Source: Spirochaetaceae bacterium
GTDB lineage: Bacteria; Spirochaetota; Spirochaetia; Treponematales; Breznakiellaceae
Assembly (NCBI GenBank): GCA_031255115.1
Contig: JAIRTD010000088.1
Span: forward strand, 1-11,835
Direction: 5' to 3'
DNA: 11,835 nucleotides
The position numbers and the translations under genes are program-made. The notes beneath the pieces are model-generated. The model saw only the letters and a list, made by a program, of their open reading frames with translations. It was not told the origin of the DNA and ran no database searches. Numbering within the stretch: position 1 is the stretch's first letter; each line of letters starts with the position of its first letter. Positions 6,234-11,835 of the stretch are shown here, in pieces.

Positions 6234-7351
6234 ATAAAGTCTACGAAGAGCGGCGGACCAAGGTTTACGACTGGATGGCCCGGGAGGGCATAGCCCTGCT
6301 CGTGTTTGAAGACTGCGAACAGAGAAGGGACGCTTCTATACGCTGGCTTTCGGGCCACCCTTCCGACGCCCTGCTCTTTCTTTCGGTAAGCAGGGAGTCC
6401 CTGCTCATACCCTGGGATATCAATATGGCGTCCCTCATGGCCGACGCCAACACGGTCCTGCCCTATACCCGGTTTGAACGCAGCCCCCTTATCGCGGCGG
6501 CCCAGGCGGCAAAGCAGCTCAAAATTCTCCGGGGCAGCAGGATAGAAATTCCCGCTCTGACAGCCTATTACCAGTTTCTCAATTTTACCGAGGCGCTGGG
6601 GGACTACGACGTTCTGTGCCGCCAGTGGGGCGCGCAGGAAGCTGTCGAACATTTCAGGGCGGTTAAAGATGAAGCGGAACAGAATATCTACGCCAGGGCC
6701 GCTCATATTACCAATGAACTGATTGATTTGCTTACAGAACAGGTCCGGGAAGGCCGCTTAAAAACCGAAAGTGACGTTGCTCTTTTTATTGAACGCGAAG
6801 GACGCAAGCGGGGCTGCGAGGGAACGGGCTTTGAAACCCTGGCTGCAGGTCCTGACCGGAGTTTTGGCATTCACGCCTTTCCTTCTTACACCGCAGCCGC
6901 CTTTGGTGGAGCGGGGCTTTCGATTCTTGATTTCGGCCTGAACTTTTCCGGCTATACCACCGACGTTACCCTGACCTTTGCCAGGCAGCCGCTGTCTCCC
7001 GGTCAGGAAAAAATGATAAGCCTGGTCGAAAAGGCCTACCACCTTGCCCTCGGCATGGTCAAGCCCGGTGTTGAAACGCTGGAGATAGCGCAGGCCGTGG
7101 ACGCCCTTTTTGCCAGATCAAAAAAGGCCATGCCCCATGCTCTTGGCCACGGCATAGGGCTTGAGGCCCACGAGGCCCCGGCGTTGAGAAACAGGAGCGA
7201 TAATACCTGGAAGCTCGAACCGGGAATGGTTATTACTCTGGAACCGGGTCTCTACGATACGGCCCTTGGCGGCTGCCGTCTTGAAAACGATATACTGCTT
7301 ACCGAAAAAGGGGCCGAGGTTCTGACTTCTTCTTCTATTGTGCGGCTCTAA
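6230..7351 (+). CDS. M24-family metallopeptidase (Xaa-Pro aminopeptidase-like)
   Basis: A 373-residue cytoplasmic pita-bread metallopeptidase, probably cleaving an N-terminal residue before proline. Residues 1-140 form the creatinase/prolidase N-terminal domain and 145-373 the catalytic domain. The five metal ligands are all in place: D234 (LDFG), D245 (GYTTDVT), H307 (HALGHGIGL), E338 (TLEPGLY) and E352 (GCRLENDILLT). Catalytic histidines are likely H215 (GIHAFPSY) and H314 (EAHE). The spacing and the HALGHGIGLEAHE signature fit the aminopeptidase P/prolidase group rather than methionine aminopeptidase. The start ATG overlaps the corA stop by ATGA and has no strong SD of its own, which suggests translational coupling. 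Its stop codon overlaps that of the convergent gene on the other strand. The physiological substrate is unknown. Confidence 0.92.
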   Translation: MNKVYEERRTKVYDWMAREGIALLVFEDCEQRRDASIRWLSGHPSDALLFLSVSRESLLIPWDINMASLMADANTVLPYTRFERSPLIAAAQAAKQLKILRGSRIEIPALTAYYQFLNFTEALGDYDVLCRQWGAQEAVEHFRAVKDEAEQNIYARAAHITNELIDLLTEQVREGRLKTESDVALFIEREGRKRGCEGTGFETLAAGPDRSFGIHAFPSYTAAAFGGAGLSILDFGLNFSGYTTDVTLTFARQPLSPGQEKMISLVEKAYHLALGMVKPGVETLEIAQAVDALFARSKKAMPHALGHGIGLEAHEAPALRNRSDNTWKLEPGMVITLEPGLYDTALGGCRLENDILLTEKGAEVLTSSSIVRL

Positions 7352-7920
7352 AGGCCCGCCGAATCCCTGGCGGCAGAATCCGCGTTAGTCGAAACCGAAT
7401 TGGCGCTTGACGCTATACCGGCGTTTGGCGTTATGCCGGAACTTGATGTCATAACTGCGCCTGGCGCGGCCGAATCCGGCCCCTTTGCGATGCCGGAGAG
7501 GAGTTCCGCCAAAGCCTTTGCCTTGATGTCGGACTCGACAATGAGTTCAGCCTTGGTGCCGTCTTCCCGCTGGTACTTCAGGCTCAGCCAGGGCTGTATA
7601 TTGAAAAAAAACCGCTTGAATAATTTTTCTTCCCGCATGAAGGCCGCGCCCAGTATCCTGTCTCTGGGAACCTCTATGACCTTTTCTTCAGGGATCTTGC
7701 CGCCCCTGGTAACCCTGGTTAGCGCTTCAAGCCATCCCTCATGGGGAAAATGATGAAACCGGTACGCCGCCGAAGTTACGATGTTAAGGCCCCAGAGCGG
7801 CCCGGGATACCTGTCCCAGCCGCTGAGATAGCGGCCCAGGCAGTAGCCCAGCACTTTTTCGCCCAGGTTTTTTTCGTAATCCTTCCAGAATTCCACAGGG
7901 TCTATAGGTTTATTAAACAT
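7348..7920 (-). CDS. Unrecognised protein, last gene of the GlpA-like operon
   Basis: A 190-residue protein I cannot assign to a family. Residues 1-145 look like a folded, soluble domain rich in aromatics: FWKDYEKNLGEKVLGYCLGRY (11-31), then a conserved-looking PGPLWGLNIVTSAAYRFHHFPHEGWL stretch (39-64) and FFFNIQPWLSLKY (104-116). Residues 147-190 are a low-complexity Ala/Ser/Asn/Gly tail in which DSAA occurs at 149-152 and 181-184. There is no signal peptide, membrane helix or cysteine cluster (the only Cys is C27). It starts 5 bases after the DUF1667 stop without a clear SD, so it is probably translated by coupling. Operon membership hints at a role with the redox proteins, but that is association only. 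The stop overlaps that of the convergent M24 gene. Confidence 0.75.
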   Translation of the reverse strand: MFNKPIDPVEFWKDYEKNLGEKVLGYCLGRYLSGWDRYPGPLWGLNIVTSAAYRFHHFPHEGWLEALTRVTRGGKIPEEKVIEVPRDRILGAAFMREEKLFKRFFFNIQPWLSLKYQREDGTKAELIVESDIKAKALAELLSGIAKGPDSAAPGAVMTSSSGITPNAGIASSANSVSTNADSAARDSAGL

Positions 7921-7925
7921 AATCT

Positions 7926-8324
7926 TTAGAAGCTCCCTATACTTTTCAGGCTGCGTGTCGCGACAATATCTATGCCCGTGCCGTTCCAGTTACGGATAAG
8001 CGCGTCTCCTGATTGTACCGGAAGTTTTGCTTTGATGCGATATACGGCTTGCAGAAGTTCATCTAGTTTTTCTCTGGGGCAGGCTTGGGAACTTTTTACC
8101 GGAAGACGCCGGGCGCTGCCTATGGGCGCCTCCGGCCGGTTTACGGCAGGATCGTCAATGGCGCAGGTCGCGGTAAGCACCCGCCTTGGGGAACGTATTT
8201 CTTCCTGGGCATAGGCCGCCCCCCGGGGACAGCGGTTGCCGCTTATCGTAAAAGTTTGGTCTTTCCCTTCTTCGGCTTGCAGTGCGCAGCCAATGGGGCA
8301 GACTATGCAGGTTAATTCTTTCAC
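7926..8324 (-). CDS. DUF1667 (conserved CXXC) protein, GlpA-like operon
   Basis: A 132-residue small soluble protein of the DUF1667 family (COG3862). The N-terminal motif C6-x2-C9-x3-C13 (CIVCPIGC) and C32 (GNRCPRG) give four conserved cysteines, expected to bind an Fe-S cluster or zinc. The C-terminal half, about 88-127, has the family ending with GTGIDIVATRSL. A segment near 54-73 (CAIDDPAVNRPEAPIGSARR) appears longer than in typical members. The family is regularly encoded directly after a GlpA/LhgO-like FAD protein and an NAD(P)/FAD oxidoreductase, as here, and is presumed to serve electron transfer in that complex; the biochemistry is not established as far as I know. The start is GTG at 8324 with AGGAG a few bases upstream; the gap to the preceding gene is 8 bases. 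Confidence 0.9.
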   Translation of the reverse strand: MKELTCIVCPIGCALQAEEGKDQTFTISGNRCPRGAAYAQEEIRSPRRVLTATCAIDDPAVNRPEAPIGSARRLPVKSSQACPREKLDELLQAVYRIKAKLPVQSGDALIRNWNGTGIDIVATRSLKSIGSF

Positions 8325-8332
8325 AGGCTCTC

Positions 8333-9601
8333 CTATACTATGGCGAATTCCAGAACCGAAGCGGCTGAGGCGCCGGCAAGTTCTGTTTTTCCCAGATTGA
8401 AGGTAATCATCTCCGAAGGCTGAACGTGGTTCTTTTTTACCGATTTGATGATTTTCCTGTCCAGCCTGACTTCCAGCACCGCGTCATTTTTTACAATGAG
8501 GGAACGAAGGTAGATTTTATTGTCAGCAAGGGCGTTGAGTTTGCCGGGATTTACATACCGTACATTGGAACCGGCCTTTACCTGCACCTGGGAACAGGGG
8601 TGTTCACCCCTGAGCCATAAAACGGCATGCTGACCGGCCCGCCTTGCTTCTTCGGCAACCCAGTCAACAAGATCATGAACGTGAAGCACATTGCCGCAGG
8701 CAAAGACTCCGTCAAGGCTGGTCATAAGGCTTGAGTCCACAACGGGCCCGTTGGTTGTTCCGTTGAGTTCCACCCCGGCGGCCTTGGAGAGTTCATTTTC
8801 GGGGACCAGACCCACAGACAGAAGCACGGTGTCGCAGTCAATGCGGAACGCCTTTTCAGGAACCAGCGCGCCGTTTTCCATGGGGGTAACTTCGATACCT
8901 TCTACCCGGTCATTGCCGAAAATATTGGTTGTCTGGGAAGAAAGGTACAGGGGTATGTCAAAGTCATGCAGGCACTGGACTATGTTTCTGGTAAGTCCCG
9001 CAGGGTAGGGCATAATCTCCACCACGGCCCTGACCGTACAACCTACCCAGCTCATGCGGCGGGCCATGATGAGTCCTATATCCCCCGACCCTATAATCAC
9101 CGCTTCCCTGCCGGGAATATAGCCTTCGATATTTACCAGGCGCTGGGCGAGACCGGCGGTATAAACCCCGGCGGGCCGGGCGCCGGGTATACGCACATTG
9201 CCCCGGTTCCGCTCACGGCAGCCCATGGCCAGCACCACCGCGCGGGCGCGTATCCTGAGCATGCCCAATGCCGGCGAGGCGCAGAAAAGTTCCTTGCAGG
9301 CTTCTTCGGCGTCGCCGGGACCGGCCGCATGAAACGAGCAGACCGTGGTTCCCAAATATACGGCCACCGCAGAGGAACGTATCTTTGCTTCGAGCCTTTC
9401 GGCAAATTCAGGGCCGGTTAATTCTTCACCGAATTCATGGAGGCCGAATCCGTTGTGGATACACTGGATCAGTATGCCGCCCAGTTGTTCTTCCCGCTCG
9501 ATGAGGGCGCAGGAAAATCCCGCCCGGTCAAGCTCCAGGGCGGCGGCCATACCCGCGGCCCCGCCGCCTATAACCACCGCGTCGTAGTTCAGGTCTTTCA
9601 T
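8333..9601 (-). CDS. NAD(P)/FAD-dependent oxidoreductase (pyridine nucleotide-disulfide type) of the GlpA-like operon
   Basis: A 422-residue soluble flavoprotein. The N-terminal FAD-binding Rossmann motif is VVIGGGAAGMAAALEL (9-24), followed by the subfamily signature QCIHNGFGLHEFGEELTGPEF (46-66). A second dinucleotide motif, VIIGSGDIGL (168-177), should bind NAD(P)H. GVFACGNVLHVHDLVDWVAEE (298-318) is the C-terminal FAD-contacting segment. I see no CxxxxC redox disulfide next to the first glycine loop, so it is probably not a thioredoxin/lipoamide-type reductase. The likely role is to pass electrons between the GlpA-like partner and NAD(P) or the DUF1667 protein. The start at 9601 is fixed by GGAGG 7 bases upstream and by an ATGA overlap with the preceding stop. 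Confidence 0.9.
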   Translation of the reverse strand: MKDLNYDAVVIGGGAAGMAAALELDRAGFSCALIEREEQLGGILIQCIHNGFGLHEFGEELTGPEFAERLEAKIRSSAVAVYLGTTVCSFHAAGPGDAEEACKELFCASPALGMLRIRARAVVLAMGCRERNRGNVRIPGARPAGVYTAGLAQRLVNIEGYIPGREAVIIGSGDIGLIMARRMSWVGCTVRAVVEIMPYPAGLTRNIVQCLHDFDIPLYLSSQTTNIFGNDRVEGIEVTPMENGALVPEKAFRIDCDTVLLSVGLVPENELSKAAGVELNGTTNGPVVDSSLMTSLDGVFACGNVLHVHDLVDWVAEEARRAGQHAVLWLRGEHPCSQVQVKAGSNVRYVNPGKLNALADNKIYLRSLIVKNDAVLEVRLDRKIIKSVKKNHVQPSEMITFNLGKTELAGASAASVLEFAIV

Positions 9602-11061
9602 AAACGGGCCTCCAGGATACGGCTCTCGCCGCCGTGCTTGGTGATTTTGTCCCACGAAAGTCCTGTTTCCCGCATGATGATCTTGATGATTTTATAGGTA
9701 CAGAACCCGCCCTGGCAGCGGCCCATCTGGGCGCGGGTAAAGTATTTAATGCCGTCGAGGGTATGATGGCCAAGCCGTATCGCCTCGACTATCTCGGCTT
9801 CGCTTACGTTTTCGCAGCGGCAGACTATATTGCCCCAGGCAGGATCTTTGGCGATAAGATCGTCAAGCTCAAAGGGCGTTACGCTTCTTGCCCTGCCCCG
9901 GTCCTCCACATGGGGGTCCCAATCGCTCTTTTCGGTAAGGCAGAGGCCCAGTTGTTTGAGGAGTTCCTTGACATATTCCCCTATGGCCGGAGAGGCGGTG
10001 AGTCCCGGCGACTGTATACCGGCGACCTGGATAAAAGAAGGGGTTGCTTTGGAAACGGCGATGAAGAAGTCTTCATCAAGAACGGGGCGGATTCCGGCAA
10101 AGCTGGTTATCACGTCGTTCCTGCTCAGCGAAGGAATCATGTGTTTGCCTGAATCAAGTATCTGCTCAAGCCGCAGCGAGGTGGTGGTAAAATCTTCTTT
10201 ATCGATTACCGTATCCGCCGTGGGCCCCACAAGGACGGTTCCCTCGACGGTAGGAATTACCAGCATGCCCTTGGACACCGGCGTAGGAACGGGAAACACC
10301 ACCCTGTCAGGACGGGCGGGCGAAAGTTTGTCCATGAGGAAGTATTCTCCCTTGCGGGCGGTAATGGTAAAGTCCTCGCCGCCGAAAATGCGGGAAACTT
10401 CGTCGGCAAAAAGACCTGCGGCGTTGACCGCGCAGCGGGCATTGACGGTCCTGCCCGAAGCGTCTGTTATACGCCACACATTGCCGTCAAATGACGCGGC
10501 GCTTACCTTGAACTCAGTGTAAAAATCAACGCCGTTTTTCATGGCCGACTCAACCAGGGAAAACACAAAACGGTAGGGTTCCACGATGCCGCCGCCTGGG
10601 GCAAAGAGCCCCCCTGCCACATCAGGGGAGAGCTTTGGTTCCAGCTCCAGGAGGCGTTCCCGGGAACAAAGCTCAATGCCGATGACCTCGTTCTCAACGC
10701 CCTGGAGGTATAGATGCTCTACCGCCTTCATCTGGTCCTCGTTGAGGGCGGCGACAACGATGCCGCAGCGCCTGAAGGGAAAATTGAGTTCCCGCCTGAG
10801 CTGGTCAAACATCAGATTTCCCTGTATCTCCAGCCTGGCCTTGAGCTGTTTTTTATTGTGATGAAAGCCGGCGTGCACTATACCCGAATTCGCCTTGGAA
10901 GTTCCCAGCGAAACATCCACCGCCTTTTCGAGTACCGCGGTGCGTATTTTATAAGACGAAAGTTTCCGGGCTATATTCGCGCCCGAAACGCCGCAGCCTA
11001 TGACCGCCACATCGTAATCCCCGCCAGGCGGCGGGGTATGGGCGTCAATGAATTTTTCCAT
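9598..11061 (-). CDS. glpA: GlpA/LhgO-like FAD-dependent dehydrogenase with C-terminal BFD-like [2Fe-2S] domain
   Basis: A 487-residue protein, probably an anaerobic glycerol-3-phosphate dehydrogenase (G3P to dihydroxyacetone phosphate) or a related 2-hydroxy-acid oxidase. Domains: DAO-type FAD fold with VIGCGVSGANIARKL (20-34) and SKANSGIVHAGFHH (54-67); central substrate domain ending in the GIRP segment (about 331-334); C-terminal BFD-like [2Fe-2S] domain from about 411, with C414, C416, C449 and C454 (VCRCENVSEAEI, then GRCQGGFC). This architecture is shared by GlpA and by COG0579 (LhgO) proteins of anaerobes, and the sequence alone does not separate the two, so the symbol is provisional. 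It is the first gene of a four-gene operon with its own promoter; GGAG lies 6 bases before the ATG. No glycerol kinase is nearby. Confidence 0.88.
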   Translation of the reverse strand: MEKFIDAHTPPPGGDYDVAVIGCGVSGANIARKLSSYKIRTAVLEKAVDVSLGTSKANSGIVHAGFHHNKKQLKARLEIQGNLMFDQLRRELNFPFRRCGIVVAALNEDQMKAVEHLYLQGVENEVIGIELCSRERLLELEPKLSPDVAGGLFAPGGGIVEPYRFVFSLVESAMKNGVDFYTEFKVSAASFDGNVWRITDASGRTVNARCAVNAAGLFADEVSRIFGGEDFTITARKGEYFLMDKLSPARPDRVVFPVPTPVSKGMLVIPTVEGTVLVGPTADTVIDKEDFTTTSLRLEQILDSGKHMIPSLSRNDVITSFAGIRPVLDEDFFIAVSKATPSFIQVAGIQSPGLTASPAIGEYVKELLKQLGLCLTEKSDWDPHVEDRGRARSVTPFELDDLIAKDPAWGNIVCRCENVSEAEIVEAIRLGHHTLDGIKYFTRAQMGRCQGGFCTYKIIKIIMRETGLSWDKITKHGGESRILEARL

Positions 11062-11086
11062 GGTTTTCTCCAGTAAAACTGTTTAT

Positions 11087-11115
11087 AGTATATATCATAA
11101 AGGCGCGTTTGTCAG
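11087..11115 (-). promoter_or_regulatory. Promoter of the GlpA-like operon with dyad over the -10
   Basis: On the minus strand CTGACA (11115-11110) and TATACT (11092-11087) are 17 bases apart, nearly consensus. The expected start near 11080 leaves a leader of about 19 bases with a GGAG SD. The AT-rich block 11082-11101 is an imperfect palindrome (16 of 20 positions symmetrical) centred just beside the -10, a possible operator. Confidence 0.7.
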
Positions 11116-11153
11116 GAATTACCGTATAAAAATAAGCAGGCCCTGCGGCGGGC

Positions 11154-11182
11154 TTGGTTGATTCTCCGGTTCCGGCTATACT
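11154..11182 (+). promoter_or_regulatory. Promoter of the Uma2-family gene
   Basis: TTGGTT (11154-11159) and TATACT (11177-11182) are 17 bases apart. The predicted start near 11189 gives a leader of about 15 bases that holds the AGGAGG SD. It diverges from the GlpA-like operon promoter. Confidence 0.65.
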
Positions 11183-11203
11183 GTGTATAAAGAGGAGGTG
11201 CGT

Positions 11204-11803
11204 ATGTCAACGGCGTATAAAGACGAAGAAGATGAAAGGGCCCATTACACCTACGCGGATTACCTTGTCTGGGAAACGGATCAGCGCTATGAGCTCATAA
11301 GCGGCGAAGCCTATATGATGGCGGCTCCTTCGGTAGCCCACCAGGTCATAAGCGGGGAACTGTTTGGGCAGTTCTGGAATTTCCTCAAAGGCAAGCCATG
11401 CCAGGTTTTTACCGCCCCCTTTGACGTGCGGCTTTTTCCGGTGGAAGATGAAAGCGATGACACGGTGGTTCAGCCTGATCTCCTGGTGATCTGCGACAAG
11501 TCCAAAATCGCCGACGGCAAGGCCTGCCGGGGAGCGCCGGATATGGTGATTGAGATTCTTTCGCCTTCAAATTCCGAGATTCCCCTGTTGTTAAAATTTG
11601 CCAAATACCTCAAGGCCGGAGTGCGGGAGTATTGGATTATTGACCCTGAGGTCAAAACTATCCAGGTCCATATTCTCGAAAAAAGCAGCAAGAAATCGCC
11701 GGAACACTATATCTCCAGCGTCCACAGCGGGAATGAAGTCCTGGGCGTTTCTGTTCTTCCGGGCTTGACCATAGATTTTAACAGCATTTGGAGTGTTCTT
11801 TGA
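11204..11803 (+). CDS. Uma2-family PD-(D/E)XK putative endonuclease
   Basis: A 199-residue soluble protein of the Uma2 family (formerly DUF820). The order is typical: YTYADYLVWETDQRYELISGE (15-35), APSVAHQ (41-47), QPDLLVICD (90-98), PDMVIEILSPSN (112-123), KFAKYLKAGVREYWIIDPE (131-149), and a C-terminal LPGLTIDFNSIW. Candidate active-site residues of the nuclease fold are D92 and E117, with K131 or a neighbour as the third. The family is annotated as endonuclease from fold prediction and is multi-copy in cyanobacteria and some spirochaetes; its real function is unsettled. The ATG at 11204 is chosen over an in-frame GTG at 11183 because AGGAGG lies 5 bases before it and the GTG overlaps the predicted transcript start. 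Confidence 0.9.
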   Translation: MSTAYKDEEDERAHYTYADYLVWETDQRYELISGEAYMMAAPSVAHQVISGELFGQFWNFLKGKPCQVFTAPFDVRLFPVEDESDDTVVQPDLLVICDKSKIADGKACRGAPDMVIEILSPSNSEIPLLLKFAKYLKAGVREYWIIDPEVKTIQVHILEKSSKKSPEHYISSVHSGNEVLGVSVLPGLTIDFNSIWSVL

Positions 11804-11835
11804 ACGGTTCCAAGGACAAGCTCCGGCTTTCCGGG
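11800..11835 (+). CDS. Possible start of a next gene, truncated by the right edge
   Basis: A TTG at 11800 overlaps the Uma2 stop (TTGA) and has GGAG (11790-11793) 6 bases upstream. The 12 visible codons (LNGSKDKLRLSG, with the first read as Met) are open to the window end. This is the arrangement of a translationally coupled downstream gene, but 36 bases cannot establish it. Confidence 0.3.
   Translation, partial: MNGSKDKLRLSG

Noticed and set aside
7355..7374. Hairpin CCGCC/GGCGG after the M24 gene as a terminator
   Set aside because: There is no T-run on either strand next to the stem, and it lies inside the coding part of the convergent gene.
9830..10522. 230-codon open frame on the plus strand opposite the GlpA-like gene
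   Set aside because: Ser/Arg-rich antisense translation of a clearly recognised flavoprotein; no start signal.
11138..11155. Hairpin AGGCCC/GGGCTT upstream of the Uma2 gene as a terminator
   Set aside because: It lies between two divergent promoters, no T-run follows, and no transcript is expected to end there.
1..11835. CRISPR array, tRNA or rRNA genes, insertion sequences, attachment sites, defence island
   Set aside because: No regularly spaced repeats, cloverleaf-like sequence, transposase or integrase motifs were seen; the only nuclease-fold gene is Uma2, which alone does not make a defence system.

Overview
The window looks like a piece of a spirochaete chromosome, most likely a Treponema-like (Treponemataceae/Breznakiellaceae) anaerobe of moderate to slightly high GC. 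This is inferred from the flavour of the proteins: a MurE with an AGERD/DEDPR signature, a divergent MurD, a FecR-domain protein beside a DUF2804 protein, an anaerobic GlpA-like/DUF1667 operon, and a Uma2 protein. No 16S rRNA or other decisive marker is present. I see no tRNA, rRNA, CRISPR array, insertion sequence or phage gene. Gene density is high.

Layout. (1) 1-1141, minus: murD, cut by the left edge so its C-terminal part is missing. (2) 1142-1247: divergent intergenic region with a cluster of GC-rich palindromes. (3) 1248-3310, plus: a two-gene unit made of a membrane-anchored FecR-domain protein and a DUF2804 protein, ended by a hairpin that works as a terminator in both directions. 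(4) 3376-4941, minus: murE. (5) 5035-7351, plus: a well-formed promoter, a leader of about 174 nt holding a 33-codon reading frame and possible SD-masking hairpins, then corA (Mg2+/Co2+ channel) and an M24 aminopeptidase coupled to it by an ATGA overlap. (6) 11061-7348, minus: a tight four-gene operon with its own promoter: GlpA-like FAD dehydrogenase with a BFD-type [2Fe-2S] domain, a pyridine-nucleotide/FAD oxidoreductase, a DUF1667 cysteine protein, and an unrecognised protein. (7) 11204-11803, plus: a Uma2-family PD-(D/E)XK protein with its own promoter, with a possible next gene starting at the right edge.

How the genes work together. MurD and MurE act at successive steps of UDP-MurNAc-peptide synthesis but sit in separate units here. 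The GlpA-like, oxidoreductase and DUF1667 proteins are the usual anaerobic set thought to oxidise glycerol-3-phosphate (or a related 2-hydroxy acid) and pass electrons onward; no glycerol kinase or facilitator lies in the window.

The most interesting non-coding object is the corA leader (about 5070-5243). It resembles in logic, not in sequence, the enterobacterial mgtA and corA leader-ORF regulators. A second point is that the fecR and murE genes each have a -10-like hexamer exactly 7 nt before the ATG and little or no SD, which suggests leaderless mRNAs.
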